A DNA stretch of 64,000 nt from assembly GCA_904066235.2 (NCBI GenBank), contig CAJFCV020000006.1, positions 4,836,001 to 4,900,000 on the forward strand, written 5' to 3'. Position numbers and translations under genes: made by a program. The notes under the pieces are model-generated. The model did not search any database, was not told the DNA's origin, and saw nothing but the letters and a program-made list of their open reading frames with translations. This document shows positions 31,992 through 45,100 of the stretch, piece after piece (position 1 is the stretch's first letter; each line of letters begins with the position of its first letter). Source of the stretch: Bursaphelenchus xylophilus. Lineage: Eukaryota; Nematoda; Chromadorea; Rhabditida; Aphelenchoididae.

Positions 31992-32431
31992 TTCTGCAAA
32001 AAAAAGGCTTGAACGGACATTACATCACGCTTTCACATTCGCGTGTAATACTCGGGGGAAACTATGGAAATAACTCTGTTCTTGCAAGAAGAACCTCGTG
32101 AAAAAATACACATATGCAACTTTTCCGGAGAACTCCGTAAGCGTCGCTCCCTTTTAAATCCCCGCGTTTAAAGTGGAACATCTCTCGAAGCAACTTTGAG
32201 AACAATATATCCATAATCATCATTCTCCGCTTTTGTTAAATTTGAGGTTCCGATGGGGAGAAGAAAAAGTAATTAACTTTTTTTGGGGATGTCGCAAAAA
32301 ATGAAGCAGCTCGAACGGATAAATTGATCTGAATGAATTTCCGAGAATTGCGACAAATGTAAACATCCGTAAAAGTTGTCAGAATGTGATTTTAGAAATT
32401 GCCAAAGATGCCTGATTAATGTATAGTGTCA
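31992..32431. other. Intergenic
   Basis: Upstream of the 125-aa protein gene; no other feature seen. Confidence 0.45.
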
Positions 32432-32623
32432 ATGTTTCAAAATCATCAAATAATTCAATATATTGCAATATTTATTATGCAATCTGTGCTAGCTACAACA
32501 CACAATGGCTGCTTTGACACTTACGCTTGCTTATCAGATCAGCCAACCATCAACTACAACATTGCAAAGCCTCCATTCAAGGATGGGTTTCTTTATCTGC
32601 ATAATTTTGGATTGGGCATTTAA
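32432..32623 (+). CDS. Possible small secreted peptide, single exon (63 aa)
   Basis: ATG at 32432 to TAA at 32621. The start looks like a signal peptide (MFQNHQIIQYIAIFIMQSVLA), then TTHNGCFDTYACLSDQPTIN with two cysteines, and a hydrophobic end (FLYLHNFGLGI). No paralog or clear promoter is visible, so this may be a chance frame. Confidence 0.35.
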   Translation: MFQNHQIIQYIAIFIMQSVLATTHNGCFDTYACLSDQPTINYNIAKPPFKDGFLYLHNFGLGI

Positions 32624-33113
32624 ATATTGGCTCCCGACACAAACAACACGGAGAGGCAGAAGAATTTAAAACCACGCAATACTGGAGAAAAAATCAGCCT
32701 ACTCTTTCAACGAAAAGGCTGAATATCTTCACCATCATTTGGTTTTGGACATTCAACTCATCACTGATATTTACTAGGATGATAAAGTTAATTGTAGTCT
32801 CGTCCTGAGCCTCCTCACACAATTAGCCTCCATTTCCGGAACGGTCATACCTTTCGCTCAAATTGCATTTATTAAAGAATTATTGGAAGGAATTACGGAA
32901 GAAAGCGCTCGAAATGATCTGCGAACAACGTCGGAGTGAGGCTAATCACGCCCGAATAACCCAACTTGGAAAGGCGACGAATTGACGACAAGTTTTTTTT
33001 GGAATTTACAATAGACGGGTCTTACATTGTTCCCGATGAGTATTCGAGATTAAAAGTTCGGGGTCAGTGGCTGGCAGGTAGTTACATCACTTCCTTCCCG
33101 CTGGGTAGCTCTG
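32624..33113. other. Upstream region of the collagen gene
   Basis: No gene seen. Confidence 0.45.
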
Positions 33114-34141
33114 ATGACGTATGATGATACGACGATGGATGGAACCATTGAGCGAGAGATCTCGCAGATGCGTCACTTGGCCATAACTGGTGTCACTTTG
33201 GCCACTGTTTCCACCGTTTTAATATTATTTTCTCTTCCGTTCATGTATGAAGTTGTAACAGAACGGCATACTTCAATGCTAGACGAGCTGAACTTTTGTC
33301 GTTCAAATCGGGAAATGATGAAAGGAGAAATTGTAAAAACAAAGGTAAGGCGTTACACCTCATTTTGATGGCAGGTTTTCAGTTTATGCTTAATGTAAAC
33401 CCTCGGTATAAACGTGCGCCAAAGAAAGGCTCGGGAACGTCGAAGCAGACTCCGTCGTATCCAATAATAACCTACGCCGACGACCCGTTCCCAGAATCGT
33501 ACACTCCATACAAAGCTCAACGATATGGCGGATACACTCCAACCACGACCGGCTGCTGTGGATGTGGAGTATCTCCACAAGGGCCGCCTGGTCCACCCGG
33601 CTATCCTGGATTGTCGGGTGATGATGGAATGCCGGGTATGCCCGGAAACCCGGGATACGATGGACCTCCTCCACTCCCTTCGCCTCCACCCAATTGGTGC
33701 TTCGCATGTGAACCCGGATTCCCGGGATACCCTGGTAAACCAGGTCTACCCGGCCCTCCCGGTCAGCCAGGATTCCCGGGAGAAAGTGTTTACATGTCAC
33801 CCGGACCTCCTGGTTATCCTGGTCCACCGGGACCTCCAGGAATGGAAGGAGAACCTGGATATCCCGGGGAACCTGGGCCTCCAGGAGGGATCTACGACCT
33901 GCCTCCTTCAATGGGTCCACCTGGGCCTCCAGGCCCGCCTGGGTACCCCGGCTATCCTGGACCACCCGCAGCTGATGGAGAGCCGGGCTATCCAGGAGGA
34001 ATGGGAGAGATGGGAGATCCCGGGTATCCGGGACGGCCTGGAAATCGTGGGGAGACAGGATTGAGTGGCCGTCCTGGCTATCAAGGACCGCCTGGAGACT
34101 GCTCACACTGCCCGTATCCTCGGACTGCTCCTGGATATTAA
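33114..34141 (+). CDS. col: Cuticle collagen (329 aa)
   Basis: Exons 33114-33344 and 33383-34141, split by a 38-bp intron. A cuticle-collagen N-terminal domain with one hydrophobic segment ([20 protein letters not shown]) is followed by a basic site ([10 protein letters not shown]), Gly-X-Y blocks, and a cysteine pair CCGCG before the first block. Between blocks lies a non-collagen stretch with CFAC. The C-terminus [13 protein letters not shown] is typical of C. elegans cuticle collagens. It is secreted by the epidermis and cross-linked in the cuticle. Long frames on the other strand and in frame 2 (33390-34106, 33525-34064) are by-products of the Gly/Pro repeats. Confidence 0.95.
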
Positions 34142-34209
34142 TTAACGCTTATTTAATATTCTTTTTGTTGTTTGTAAGTTTTGCTCGTACGAAGATAAAA
34201 ATTATTTAC

Positions 34210-34223
34210 AATAAATTTTTATT
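34210..34223. terminator. Overlapping poly(A) signals of two convergent genes
   Basis: AATAAATTTTTATT reads AATAAA on the plus strand (34210-34215, collagen) and AATAAA on the minus strand (34223-34218, protease homolog). The protease stop codon ends at 34225, so its signal starts one base after the stop. Confidence 0.7.
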
Positions 34224-34224
34224 T

Positions 34225-36106
34225 TCAAGACTTTTTCGCTTTTATTGGGGTAAAGCCAAGGTGCCCTGAGTAGTCCAATATTATGCAGAAATCTTTCGTC
34301 ACTCCCGCGTTCAAGACCCACTCCGATGGATCTTCTGGTGTTGCTTCTCGAACGTTGATTAGACAATAAATGTTATCGTATTTTGTCATGTAGTTAATCA
34401 GATTTGTTTGCATCGAAATTCCGCCTTGAGAAATAACAACTGCCGTATCTGTGCATTCTCCGATTAAATCGCCTGTTGATTCGTCCATCTGGGCGTTGCA
34501 AAGTTCTATAATATGGACCAGCACCTCATGTGGAACGACAAGTTTGGGTGCCTCTAGATCGATTGATATCTAAAGCTCGATACTTTATATGGACAGCAAT
34601 GATCTTACCTTGGATCTCGGGAATTCTTTACCGCTCACAGATGCTCCATTTAGTAAAAACGCCCACTTGTCCAACGAAGCAAGTTTAAAGAATCCTGGCT
34701 TATTTTCGCATACTCTTGTGTCAATCTCCCCAATTGTCATTGAGCCATCTACCAGCTGAAGATCGCCTTTCCCGTTGTTTATCCATATTGTGATTATTGG
34801 GTTGGGTATAAAGTTTCTGTCCAGTAGCTGCTTCATTATGCTTTGATTTCCATTCTTATCGCTGATAGCAAGTCCAAGAACTCCATCGTTTACCGCGTCT
34901 TCATAACTTTCCGGGAACTCGCGAAGCAAGCCGAATTCGACATGAGGAATTGTGATTCCAGGGGCGTGCCGCGACCCAAAACTCATCTGGTCTAGGCTGA
35001 TAAAAGTCAGCAAATCTTCTCCAGCATACTTCACGCGAAGATAGTTTCGTGCTGAAATTATTGGGCATGGATGTTACAAAGAGAATTTGCTTACTTTCCA
35101 TGTAAAGCCTTGATTTCTTGACTCTGAACGCCATCTTATTTGTGCATTTCCCTGTCAGCGGTGAGACTTCATTCATCCGTTTGTTTCGCAGGTTCTGCTC
35201 ACAGCAATGTTGGCTGCAGTTTTCTTTGCAGAATTGCGCTGAAAACATATGCAAAATTAAACATTTTTTCCAACAAAAATATTTAATTTTGCATTAGCAT
35301 TAGGTCCGGCAACTCTTACCTTGTTTACATTCGTCTGCACATCGGCAGTTTGAGTGGGGCACCCATAACACAGCACTGTTGAAGTCAAGAGCAACATTAA
35401 AGTCTTGTAGGGGAACACCGAGTGAGATCACGGCTGAAAAGGGCACCTTAAATTTTTTTTTGGAAAATTTGGTTTGACCTTCGTATATACAGTGAGGGAC
35501 CTGATCCAATGGCAAAAAACGTCTCCTTTTGCATCCCGGAAGGGACCAAAATGACTCCAAACCCTTCCCTTCTCTAAGCTAAAAAAACTCCGCTTTGAAA
35601 AGCGCGCCCTTTCCTTCAAGGCGGGCTCTTCAAAGCGAGGTTTTTTAGCTTAGAGAAGGGAAGGGTTTGGAGACATTTTGGTCCCTTCCGGGATGCAAAA
35701 TGAGACGATTTTTGCCATTGGATCCGGTCCCTCACTGTGCATAATTATAGTTCACTTTTTTAAAAGTGATGACTGTAAAAGATTCCTTTTATATGATTCA
35801 TAAAAGTTGATACGCGAATTGTCGGTTTGCCGACATGCACTGTGAGATAACAAATCTTAATTTTGCCCTTTGCAATCTATCTGTGCAAACGTCAAAGATC
35901 ACCTCAGCATCTAGTAAAAATAAACTTTAAACTACTATGAAGATCTTACCAAAGAATTTGCCATTGTTCCGATCCAAATACACAATCCTCCTTTTGATAT
36001 CATTAGTTGGTACATCCTCAGGTCTGCATTCCGATGGATCTGCTAGCGTAAAATCGATGTAAATAAAGAATAAAACAGTGACGAAAAATAAAGAATTGAA
36101 TGACAT
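34225..36106 (-). CDS. Pepsin-like (A1) aspartic protease homolog, probably inactive (400 aa)
   Basis: Exons 35950-36106, 35320-35433, 35095-35238, 34609-35051 and 34225-34569. Signal peptide MSFNSLFFVTVLFFIYIDFTLA. The A1 fold is clear: FNVALDFNSAVLWVPHSNC aligns with the first active-site loop, RVKYAGEDLLTFISLDQMSFG with the flap, DGVLGLAISD with the loop after it, and ISIDLEAPKLVVPHEVL with the second active-site loop. But the first Asp-Thr-Gly is Asp-Phe-Asn (69-71) and the second is Asp-Leu-Glu (290-292). The flap Tyr is kept. Both Asp remain, yet the Thr-Gly parts needed for the catalytic fireman's grip are gone, so it is likely a binding protein. A Cys-rich insert (CSQHCCEQN) follows the first loop. 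Intron 1 holds MITE copy 3. Confidence 0.82.
35490..35737. mobile_element. Palindromic MITE, copy 3 (248 bp), in intron 1 of the protease homolog
   Basis: Ends CAGTGAGGGACCTGATCCA and TGGATCCGGTCCCTCACTG; TA precedes the left end. The arms are a near-perfect palindrome with CTCCAAACCCTTCCCTTCTC and its complement, different from copies 1 and 2 in the middle of the arm on both sides. Confidence 0.77.
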
Positions 36107-39100
36107 TTTAAAAGTTGTGCAGGAATTGTAGCTGAATATTTTTTGGTACCGCAACGAACAAGAAAGTTCGTCACGGGTATTTACAGATTTTTTCAGAAAA
36201 CTGATAAAAACTTTTCAAGCTCGCATCATACCGAAAATGAAATGGCAACAGACTTTCCTCTCGAGGAGAGGAAAGGTGCGGCCGGAATCAAATGTGATCA
36301 TAAAAAGCGAGCTGTTAATGACAAATAATATTATCTCTCGGCTTAATGGTCGTAATCACACAAAATTACATGCCGCAGAAGAATAGAATTTTTACAATAA
36401 ATAAAAGTGAGTTTGGCAGTATCATTTCTTTAACAAAGAATTTTTTTTTGGCCATTGAATTGATGCTGATTCGGTTAGCAACGGTTTTGATGTTACTGCA
36501 CAGAGAACGGTTCCATAAAATTTTCAGCTTTCCCTGTTTTCTCTTCGGGCCTTCGCTTTTCAAAAGTTAATCCACGATGACGCGCATTTCACAAAAGAAA
36601 GATCGGGATGATTCTAAAAAATAGCTGAAGAAAGTAACAAATTTTGCAACAAATCTGATAAATCGCTCAGCTAAATGGAAATAGAGATTTGAAGACTTGA
36701 CTGGAGATTGGAGAAAAGAATCCAACTTTCTTCTGCGCTTCGAAGTGATCTTTGAAAAGTGATGAATGCAGTGTCTAATCCCGAGATTGTGTGTGGTTTG
36801 GAAAGGATGTGATCTCTGGGAAGTTTGGGAGGAAAAGTTAGCGCGCAATGTGCGGATGAGAAATTCAGTGCGTCTTTGAGATTAATAAAGCAGTGATTCG
36901 TTGTTGATTTCATGAAAAAATAATTCAAAACATCACTAATATAAAGATTTTTCATGGTGCCGTTTGTTTTGATTTCTTTATCAGGGTTCTTGCAGTTCGG
37001 CTTATAGCTATTCATGAGAAGAAATTTGCCCTATTGCGTATGTAGCTACGTATATTTCGCCGACCTCACAAGTACGTCAGCATGTCCCTTTCCGTCTTAT
37101 CGTCCAACTTTTATGGCATTTCCAAGATTGTTTCGAAACATTTCGACTTGAATTATTTTACGGCCGAAGAAAGAGGCTTTGCAAGAACTCCCCCACTTCC
37201 ACGGAGAGAAAGGAGCTTCTCCTTGCCAATGCGTGACGTCGAACCGTCAACTCCGTATAGTTTGGCCTCTTCTTCTTCTTCGGGAATTTGAATGTTCCCT
37301 TCAAAATTTGGATGTCAATTCTGACAGCAATTGTTATTTTCACACTACTTGCGACATGATTAAAATCAAGTCAAGTTAAAAGGACAAAGACAAACAAAAG
37401 AAGATTCTGGATCCTCTTTCCCGAACTTCTTTTTAATCATATCGGATTTCTTGTGACCCTTTTTTCGACAGGTTCACTTTTTTATACAATATTTACAGAA
37501 CATAACAAATCCAAGACAATGGATTGTATTTTCAAAAGTTCAAGTGTTTTCGAAAGGGCCTGTAGAATTTTCGATTTTTGACGGTGTCTGTGTTCGCTCT
37601 GTTTGTGTAAGAGTAGACGTTTGGAGTGACGATTGGAGTTGCTTCTACTTTCCGCTGCAGGCAATTTCTTGGCTGATCGCTTTGCAGAAGTTTTTTGGTA
37701 AACTCGAAAGGGTGGACGATCGATTAGTCTTCCGGAGTTTAAGTCAATTCTTGAGCATTTCCTGTTGGAACCAGTAAGCGATGCTTATTAATCATTAAAA
37801 TCCACAATATTTGGCCAGCCGTCGAACGGTTGGCACACAAATTGGACGGCCTCTTGAGAGCTCATTGATCCGGATAACTGATTGGGAAGTGGACCCTTGT
37901 TTTTCATGGGCCAGACGTTTTTTTTATTTTATTTATTTCTTGAAGAACCCATTTTTGGCGGGCAATTCAAACGCTTGAATCATCCAAAAATATTGAGGGG
38001 AAAAGGTCAAAAGAATAAAACAGAATGTAAAACGCCAAATAAAGTTAGTTTGACACAATAAAAAGACGAGTCCTGACGTGCAATTCATGTTCATTTTTAG
38101 GTTGTAAAGGCTTCACAAAACATTGTAGTTTTCGGAATGACGCAACCGGCTGACCGGTCGATTGTCCTCTCGGTGTTTCCAAACAAATTTTATGACTTCC
38201 TTTACACAAAAACACCAGAGTTTGATCACGATTGTCAAGGCGAATTAATATTTTTGTTCCTTTTTAACCTGCTTAAAATTTTATTGAAGCCCTTAAAAAT
38301 TGGCTGGCTGTTCAGGAAACGGACTTTTATCAAATTGGTGTAAACACTGGTTGATCGGTCAATCCGAGTATTTGCAGTATTTCTAGGTCAAAACAATACC
38401 AAAAACACGACGTTGAAGCGTCTAAATGGCCTTTGAATGCAATAATATTCGGTTGAATTATGCGTGTATGCTTGTATTATTTTTTTTAGTATTTACGACT
38501 CTTTGATATGCATGAATTGCTTTGTCATATTTATTTTTGCTACATTCCCGCATTGATTAATATTCAATATGGCCGTGAAGGAATCGTTCAGTTCCTATGT
38601 TACGAGGACGTTTGCTTTTCGGATTTCGAACTGCATAAAGGGATGACGCAGTTTATATAAAGGGTCTAAAAATCGGTGATTTCATAATTATAAGTTCATG
38701 GCCAATGCTTGATTTTTGAAGTCTGAAATCTAATTTTGACAGCCTTAAATAGTGGAATATAAAAGCTCTCTTGTTCCTGATGCATGGTGTTTCCTTCTTT
38801 TTTTGATTGATGTTGCATATTACTCACAGTGAACAAAAACAAAAAAACCAACGAAACATTGAAATTTTTGAGGACTAGTTTGGAAATTCAAATCGTAGCT
38901 CTCTAAGCGATCATTGCTCAAATGCCTTGGCCTCTTAACGAATCTAGTGTCTTCCATGGGTTCCAAAAATACCTCACCGTTCTTCTGCAATTGCTTTCCG
39001 AACGAGGATTGATCCGATCTGACAGAGTTCCCACCTTTTTGCTTGGTTCTTCGTTCTGGGCTCGTTGGGGCTCAGACTTATGCCATCATTCACCTGAACC

Positions 39101-42100
39101 TCACATTAGACGACGTCACGGCCCTCTCTCTCTCAAACGCGGCTCAAATGCGATTTTCAAGGCCAACGGGAAACACGGCACAGAAAAGGGGGGGAGAACG
39201 GCGGCGCCAAAACTCGTTTTAGTGCTGGCGGGTTCACACTACTGTCTGATGTTCGTTTCTCATGTATTTTGCAGCCAGATGAAAGCTTGAATAATGTAAT
39301 ATTTTTGCCGATCCATTTGGGAAAGAGGTAATAGCCCCCCGTCGAGCACACTCTGGAAAAGCGATCCATAAAAATTCATAAGTAAAAGACTTTTTATAGC
39401 CGCCAGTCTATTATTATTTTATTGACAATGGCAATCACATAGTTATCCAACCAGAAACGACGGAATTGACGGCCTCGAAATGGCTCTTTTTTCAAGATCG
39501 GGTCAATAAAGATGCCATAAAGGTTGTAAGCGGGTTTTCAGCTATTGCTGAGATGATGTCAGGCTCAGTTCAAGGTGTTTAGTGGCCTGAGAAAAGAGTT
39601 TAGCGATATTTATAGTCAAATTATAGAAAAATTATGTAACTTCCTTGTTTTATACTCTCTAAACTTGTGCTCCAAGCTTTTATCATCCGTCGAAATTATG
39701 CCCCTGGACCCTTAAGACCCCCATGCGTATGTTTATTTGGTGGTTCGTTGATAACCGGCTCTTATCAAGTCTGTTTTCCAAACTGGTCAATCTTTAATAA
39801 CAGTCTTGTGCGTCTGCTGTCGCGACTACGACTATTTTTGGAAGCTTTATGGATAACGATTACATATTATTTCTGGACTTTGATCCTTTTATTAGCTAGT
39901 AAATTCATTTATTGCCACCTTCCAACCTTTTTTCAAGCCCTCTTTTTTGCAAAATCCTGCGTAATCGTCATTTGTTTCGCAAATCCTCCGCAAAACCTTT
40001 GACTTTCTACAGACCCATAAACTCAAGATCAGACCTTTTTGTTTGATCTAGACCTCCACATCTTTTCCACGGTTTAATTCAACTTTTTTTGAGGAAAAAA
40101 GAGCCTTCGTTTCGAGGAGATTCCTGAGAATTTCAGGCGAAAATCAGCGTGTTGTTCCTGCTCCTGGGCCGAGGGAATTAGGCCAAGAGTTCAGGCCTCC
40201 ATTGTTCGGGACGTCGTCCGTCTTTAATGCCTTTTATAAACAATGCACCTTCGAAGCCGCGGGTCTTCCTCGGAAAAAGTTTTGGCCAAAACTCTTCCTT
40301 TGTCAAAACATTGGAAATTAAAAAAGAAGGGGGCGAAACAAGTGTCGAAGGTCTGTCTCATCGGGGGCAGGGGTGACGTAGATGGGGGCACAGAATGGCC
40401 AGACTGTTATGATCTACAGAACGGCTGTGTTTTGGCAATCTTTTTAGAGCTTCCTCTAGATCGTTATGTTTTTGTTATTGCCGCATTCTTTACCTCAAAA
40501 CTGTTCGTATTTTAATTTTTCCATTTTTGAGGATAAATAAATAACAAAATCGATGTTTGGGCGGCCTGAATCTCTGTGTTTTCGGCCAAAACAAATGTCA
40601 ATCTTCCTTCTCTTCAGACTTTGCGGAATCTGATGTCGGTTTTCTCTAAAAGAATCTCTTTTCCCCGCTTATTGTCATAGAAATATTCTACAGTATTTGA
40701 AGAAGCCGAATTTGGCTCGAAACCAAAAGAATTGGCCCTTCGAATTTGACTTTGAAATTGAAACCCACTTGCGTCCGTTCAGAATGGGGGAACGGGGCCG
40801 GTTTGGAATGGGATTCGGCGGGTGCTCTGCGAAAACTTTGTTTTCCCCTCCTAATTTCCATTTTGCTCAATTTCTTTGCAAGTTTTAGAGGGAAAAAACA
40901 TCCAGCCGGATACCGTATTTAAAAAAAATCTTTGAAAGAATCAATTTGGACAAGAATCCTTTGTGCAATTTTTGTCGAAATCGTGATCTGTTTACGGCCA
41001 AATTCTTCGGAATAACAATGCGACAAAATTTTGAAATTAAACTTTTTCGATGCCAGATTCGAAAGACCCAGAACTCGAGTTTTGGGTCAGCGTTCGCCTC
41101 AGCCCAAAGAGTCTCTAAGACAACATTAAGTCAAAATCACCCGGAAATGTTCTGTGAACGGCGGCAAAATTGTTTTACCATCCCTTTCCAAAAATTAAAG
41201 TCATAAGGGGAGAGCGGTGGGAGGGGAGGGAAAGGGAGATGCGGAGAGTTCTCTGGGCCGGAACCGAACAGAAGCCGGGTTGTCCCTAAAAAAGCTCTTT
41301 CCGGCCAAAGACATGGGGCCCACAGAGAATCTTTTCAGGACCCTTTTCTCCAAATCTTTTTACTGCGTCATCAAATATTTCTTCATTATACCTTGAGGCG
41401 ATTAGAAAGATGATTTGATTTGGCAAAAGGGCTCGATTTGAGGGTCATTTGGGATCATTGGACAGCGGTTCAATGAGTCAGGGAATTGGACGAAGGGAAA
41501 ATATTGCTTTATGGAGTGGAAAATTATGAACTGTACTGTTTATGGGAGCCGAACGAGGAGTCTACCGAGGGCGAGAGAGTTCAAAATAAGTTGTTTTGCA
41601 CTAATATCGTTTTTAATATTGATGGACTAAACAAAGAAGCTCCAAAAAGTCTTCGTATCTCATATGGCTTCTAAATATTTTCTCTCTCATTTGTTTATGT
41701 TTAACCTCACACCTCTCTTCGCAACAACTCAACGTTGTTTTTGCCGTTGGCATGGTGAAATAATGACCGCTCAGGGTTGGCTGGTCAAGGCTCAATTCTT
41801 GGGTGCCGCTCTTGCAGCCGGGAACTCAAGAGGAAATGCCGCAAAAGTTGGACTGGTCAACGTAATGTCAGCTCAGTGTGCAGGTCACTAAACAGATGCG
41901 TTAAAAACCCTCGAATTTCTTTGCAATCCAAGGTTCTTGTCGCTGAAATTTCTGACTTGCCGTGGACAAGTCTATTGTCCCAAAGGCTAATGGAGAAGTC
42001 GTTCCGGATTCCATTTTTTCGCAGACATTTTCGGGATGATGAATACACACATCATTGTCCTGTTGATATTTCTTTTTCTCTTACCTTTATTCCGAATGCA

Positions 42101-45100
42101 CGGACTATGAATTGCGTGACATTGAATTCCCTTTTTTGGCAATCGCTCCAACATATGCACATTCCAAATGTCGGTTCTTTCTGGCCATGAATATCAATGC
42201 CGAGGGCTTGGCGTCAATTCAATTTCCAATTTTTATTGTTCCTAGAGCTTGATATTTTGCTTGTATATACTTGTGGACTTATCGCAGCCAACATCTCTTT
42301 TAATCGATCTTACTTAAGGACGCTGGAAACTATGGTATTTTTCGTCAAGTTTTTACCCTTTTTTCCACTTATTTTTCGACCTTTGGAACTGAAAAATCGT
42401 TAGTGAACAGGCCATAACACGGAACAACGTGTTATCTGATCTTATGGCGTTCCAAGTCAGGTGAAAAGAGTCGAAATTGACAATGGCTGTTTTGTTGTAC
42501 AGTCGAGGCTTGTCGAGTAATAACACTTCAAAATAAGGGGACTTTGCTTTTACGGTTAAAGATTCTTTACATTTCTTTTGCCAAAAATTTTGTTGTTGCA
42601 ATTGGGATATAACCAAATTAAAAAGTAATTGAAAACTAACTATGTATTAAGTATTGTCCCTTCCTCCCCCATTCTTTACATTTCTTGCAGCGAACTCTCC
42701 CCGGCTCCCTTCCGAACGCATAAATTTCCCTTTCTGTTCGTCTAATCTCCACTCCATTTGTTAATCACCGCCTTCCTGACCATTCTCTATTGATAGATCA
42801 GAACGCGATCCGACGTCTGATTGGGGCAAAGTGGCCATACAAAGCTTGTTTTTGGCCACAATTCTTGAGTTTTCGAATTCGTGGCGGTGCCAAAAAACTC
42901 GCTGAAAAGGCGATTACTTTGGAGAGGGAGGGCGCCGAGGAACGATGGAACGTTCCAAAGAAAAGCGACGAATTCATGTCTTCAATTCGGATTTTGTAGA
43001 CGTTCGGGGAATGGGGACATTAACAAAGAAAGGATGAGGGATTTGAGGGGTCTTAATCGATAAGGTCGCTTTTTATTTATGTATTTTTTGTATACAAAAT
43101 ATATCGTAATGACAAGTGAGTTGTATTTAATCTTACTTGACACCGGAAGTAGCCGACCGCGACGTCTGATTATGAATCATTATTACAGTCTAATCTTGCG
43201 AAAATAATATTGTTTTAGCTACATTAACTTGATTTGACATGACCTGAGTAGAAACTAACCATGACTTCCACTCATAGTTTGACATGAATGATCAATACTT
43301 CCGAAGTCCCGCCTTGCTGACAGTTTAATCATATGGTTGTATACTTTTTAGACCAAAATGTTTTACCCAATTAATTCTATATGATTTTAGTCGCACCACT
43401 TTTAATTTTCTTTATTTAGAAATAATTATTTCTTACTTTTAAAATGCCAAGTTGACCTAAAGTCAATATTTTTGGTAAACCAATCAATCCACTTTTATTT
43501 CCGGCCCGAAAACCCTCCCCAAAAATCTTTTCGGGTCAAAGAATTTTAAACTTTTGTGACTTTTTGATGGATCCCAATTCGTTTTATTGTAAATCATAAA
43601 TTAAATGTTTTTCATTTCATCTAGGAGACAGTACTCCTCGATGGGAAGTCGCAAGAAACCAGCTCTGTTTTATAGAATTAGGTGGATTACGTGGGAAGTT
43701 ACGCGGGTTACGTCGAATAGAAATTCTTCGAGCTTACATTATTCAATATTATGACTAGAGTGAGGCAATTTTACATCTTTTTCGGCAACTTTTAATTGTG
43801 AATTTGGCAACAATGATGATTATTTTTGAATTTTTTCATCTGTCATAATTTTCCATTTTCTGAAAGTTTGTTTTGAGCTCTATAATGTCCACAAACTTTG
43901 TCATATAAATTTGAATTTCGCCCAGTTAATTTATTCCTTGGCAGAGACAAAACACACGTTTGTTCTGTAAAAATTCGATTTGTTCCAATCCCCATTCCCC
44001 TCCTTTTTCCACCCTTTTTTGTTTGCACTGGCCCAGGGCCCGGGCCCTATTTTTCGGTCCGGCCAAACGTCTTCTTGGCTTTTTCGCTCGGCCTTATCTC
44101 TAGCCGCTCTCCACTCCGCCGGCGCTCTTTTTCTCGGACGCCCGAAACGACTGTCAACACATAACGAGACAGCGGGAAAATCGACTACTGCGCCGTCTGC
44201 ATGCCCCGAAGACCCAGGGCAAGGAATTTTACAAGCGGGGGAACCTAGAAGAGGGGGCTGGGATGGGTTGGGGACCAAGCCGAATCCCCGTTTTTAAGCC
44301 TTCCTTCGAATGGAATTTCGGCCCAATTCCTCTCTTTCTCTGGGCCCGTGGCCACCGCCTCTTGGCCAACATTTTGTGTAGTCTTTTTGTTGCTTCTCTC
44401 AGTCACTGGCTCTTCCAGACAGGCGGCTAGATGCTTACACAGTGGTATCCCGTTGGTGTTTCGCATCTGTCTTTTATTTGTCGCCCAGATCCCTCGTTTT
44501 CTTTGCTTTCCAACCAAAATTTGGACCATTGCAGAGGAGGAGTGAACTCTGCGGTTCCCTCTGAAGTACTGTTTGGCACTCTATCTCAATAGGGATTATA
44601 TTTTGAACTATTCATGTTGTCTTGGCACTCTCCCAGTTCGTTAAAGGCTCTCTATTTCGTGTATCTCTCCAGATTCTCGGTTCCCCGCGGTCTAGACGGC
44701 ACTCTCGGCAGCGTTCTAAGGGCATCTCTGCCTCTGTCCGCTCTCTTCTCTCTACGATCGTTTTTTGCGCTTCTTTCTCTGGCCAAGACTTCGGCCTAAA
44801 GTACGGAAGGCTTCCAAGCTGGCTTTTAGATGCCTTTCTTATACAAGGCTTACTCTTCCTTCCCCCCTTCATCCCGCTTTTTCCAAGATTTTTATTGGGG
44901 GTAAACATTCAGCATTTTGTGGGGGTTTTTTGAGCGGTTTACCTGGCCATTAGGCCGGTTTTTGGTTTTGGTCGGCGGCACGAAAAAAGGCGGTTTTTCC
45001 AAGCGCTGTCTGAGTTGAGCTTTTTCAGCGTTACGTAGACGGCCGGACGGCGGGACGTCCTGCCGTTTAGCGGGAAAATTGAGACGTTCTGGGTCTTAGA

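Noticed and set aside
33390..34106. Long open frames opposite to and in another frame of the collagen exon
   Set aside because: By-products of GGX-CCX codon repeats; the collagen frame has all family marks.
38922..39290. 122-codon open frame
   Set aside because: No signal peptide, motif, splice context or paralog; GC-rich patch allows chance frames.
43931..44297. Overlapping 100-codon frames on both strands in GC-rich DNA
   Set aside because: Low-complexity translations on both strands with no splice partners or motifs.
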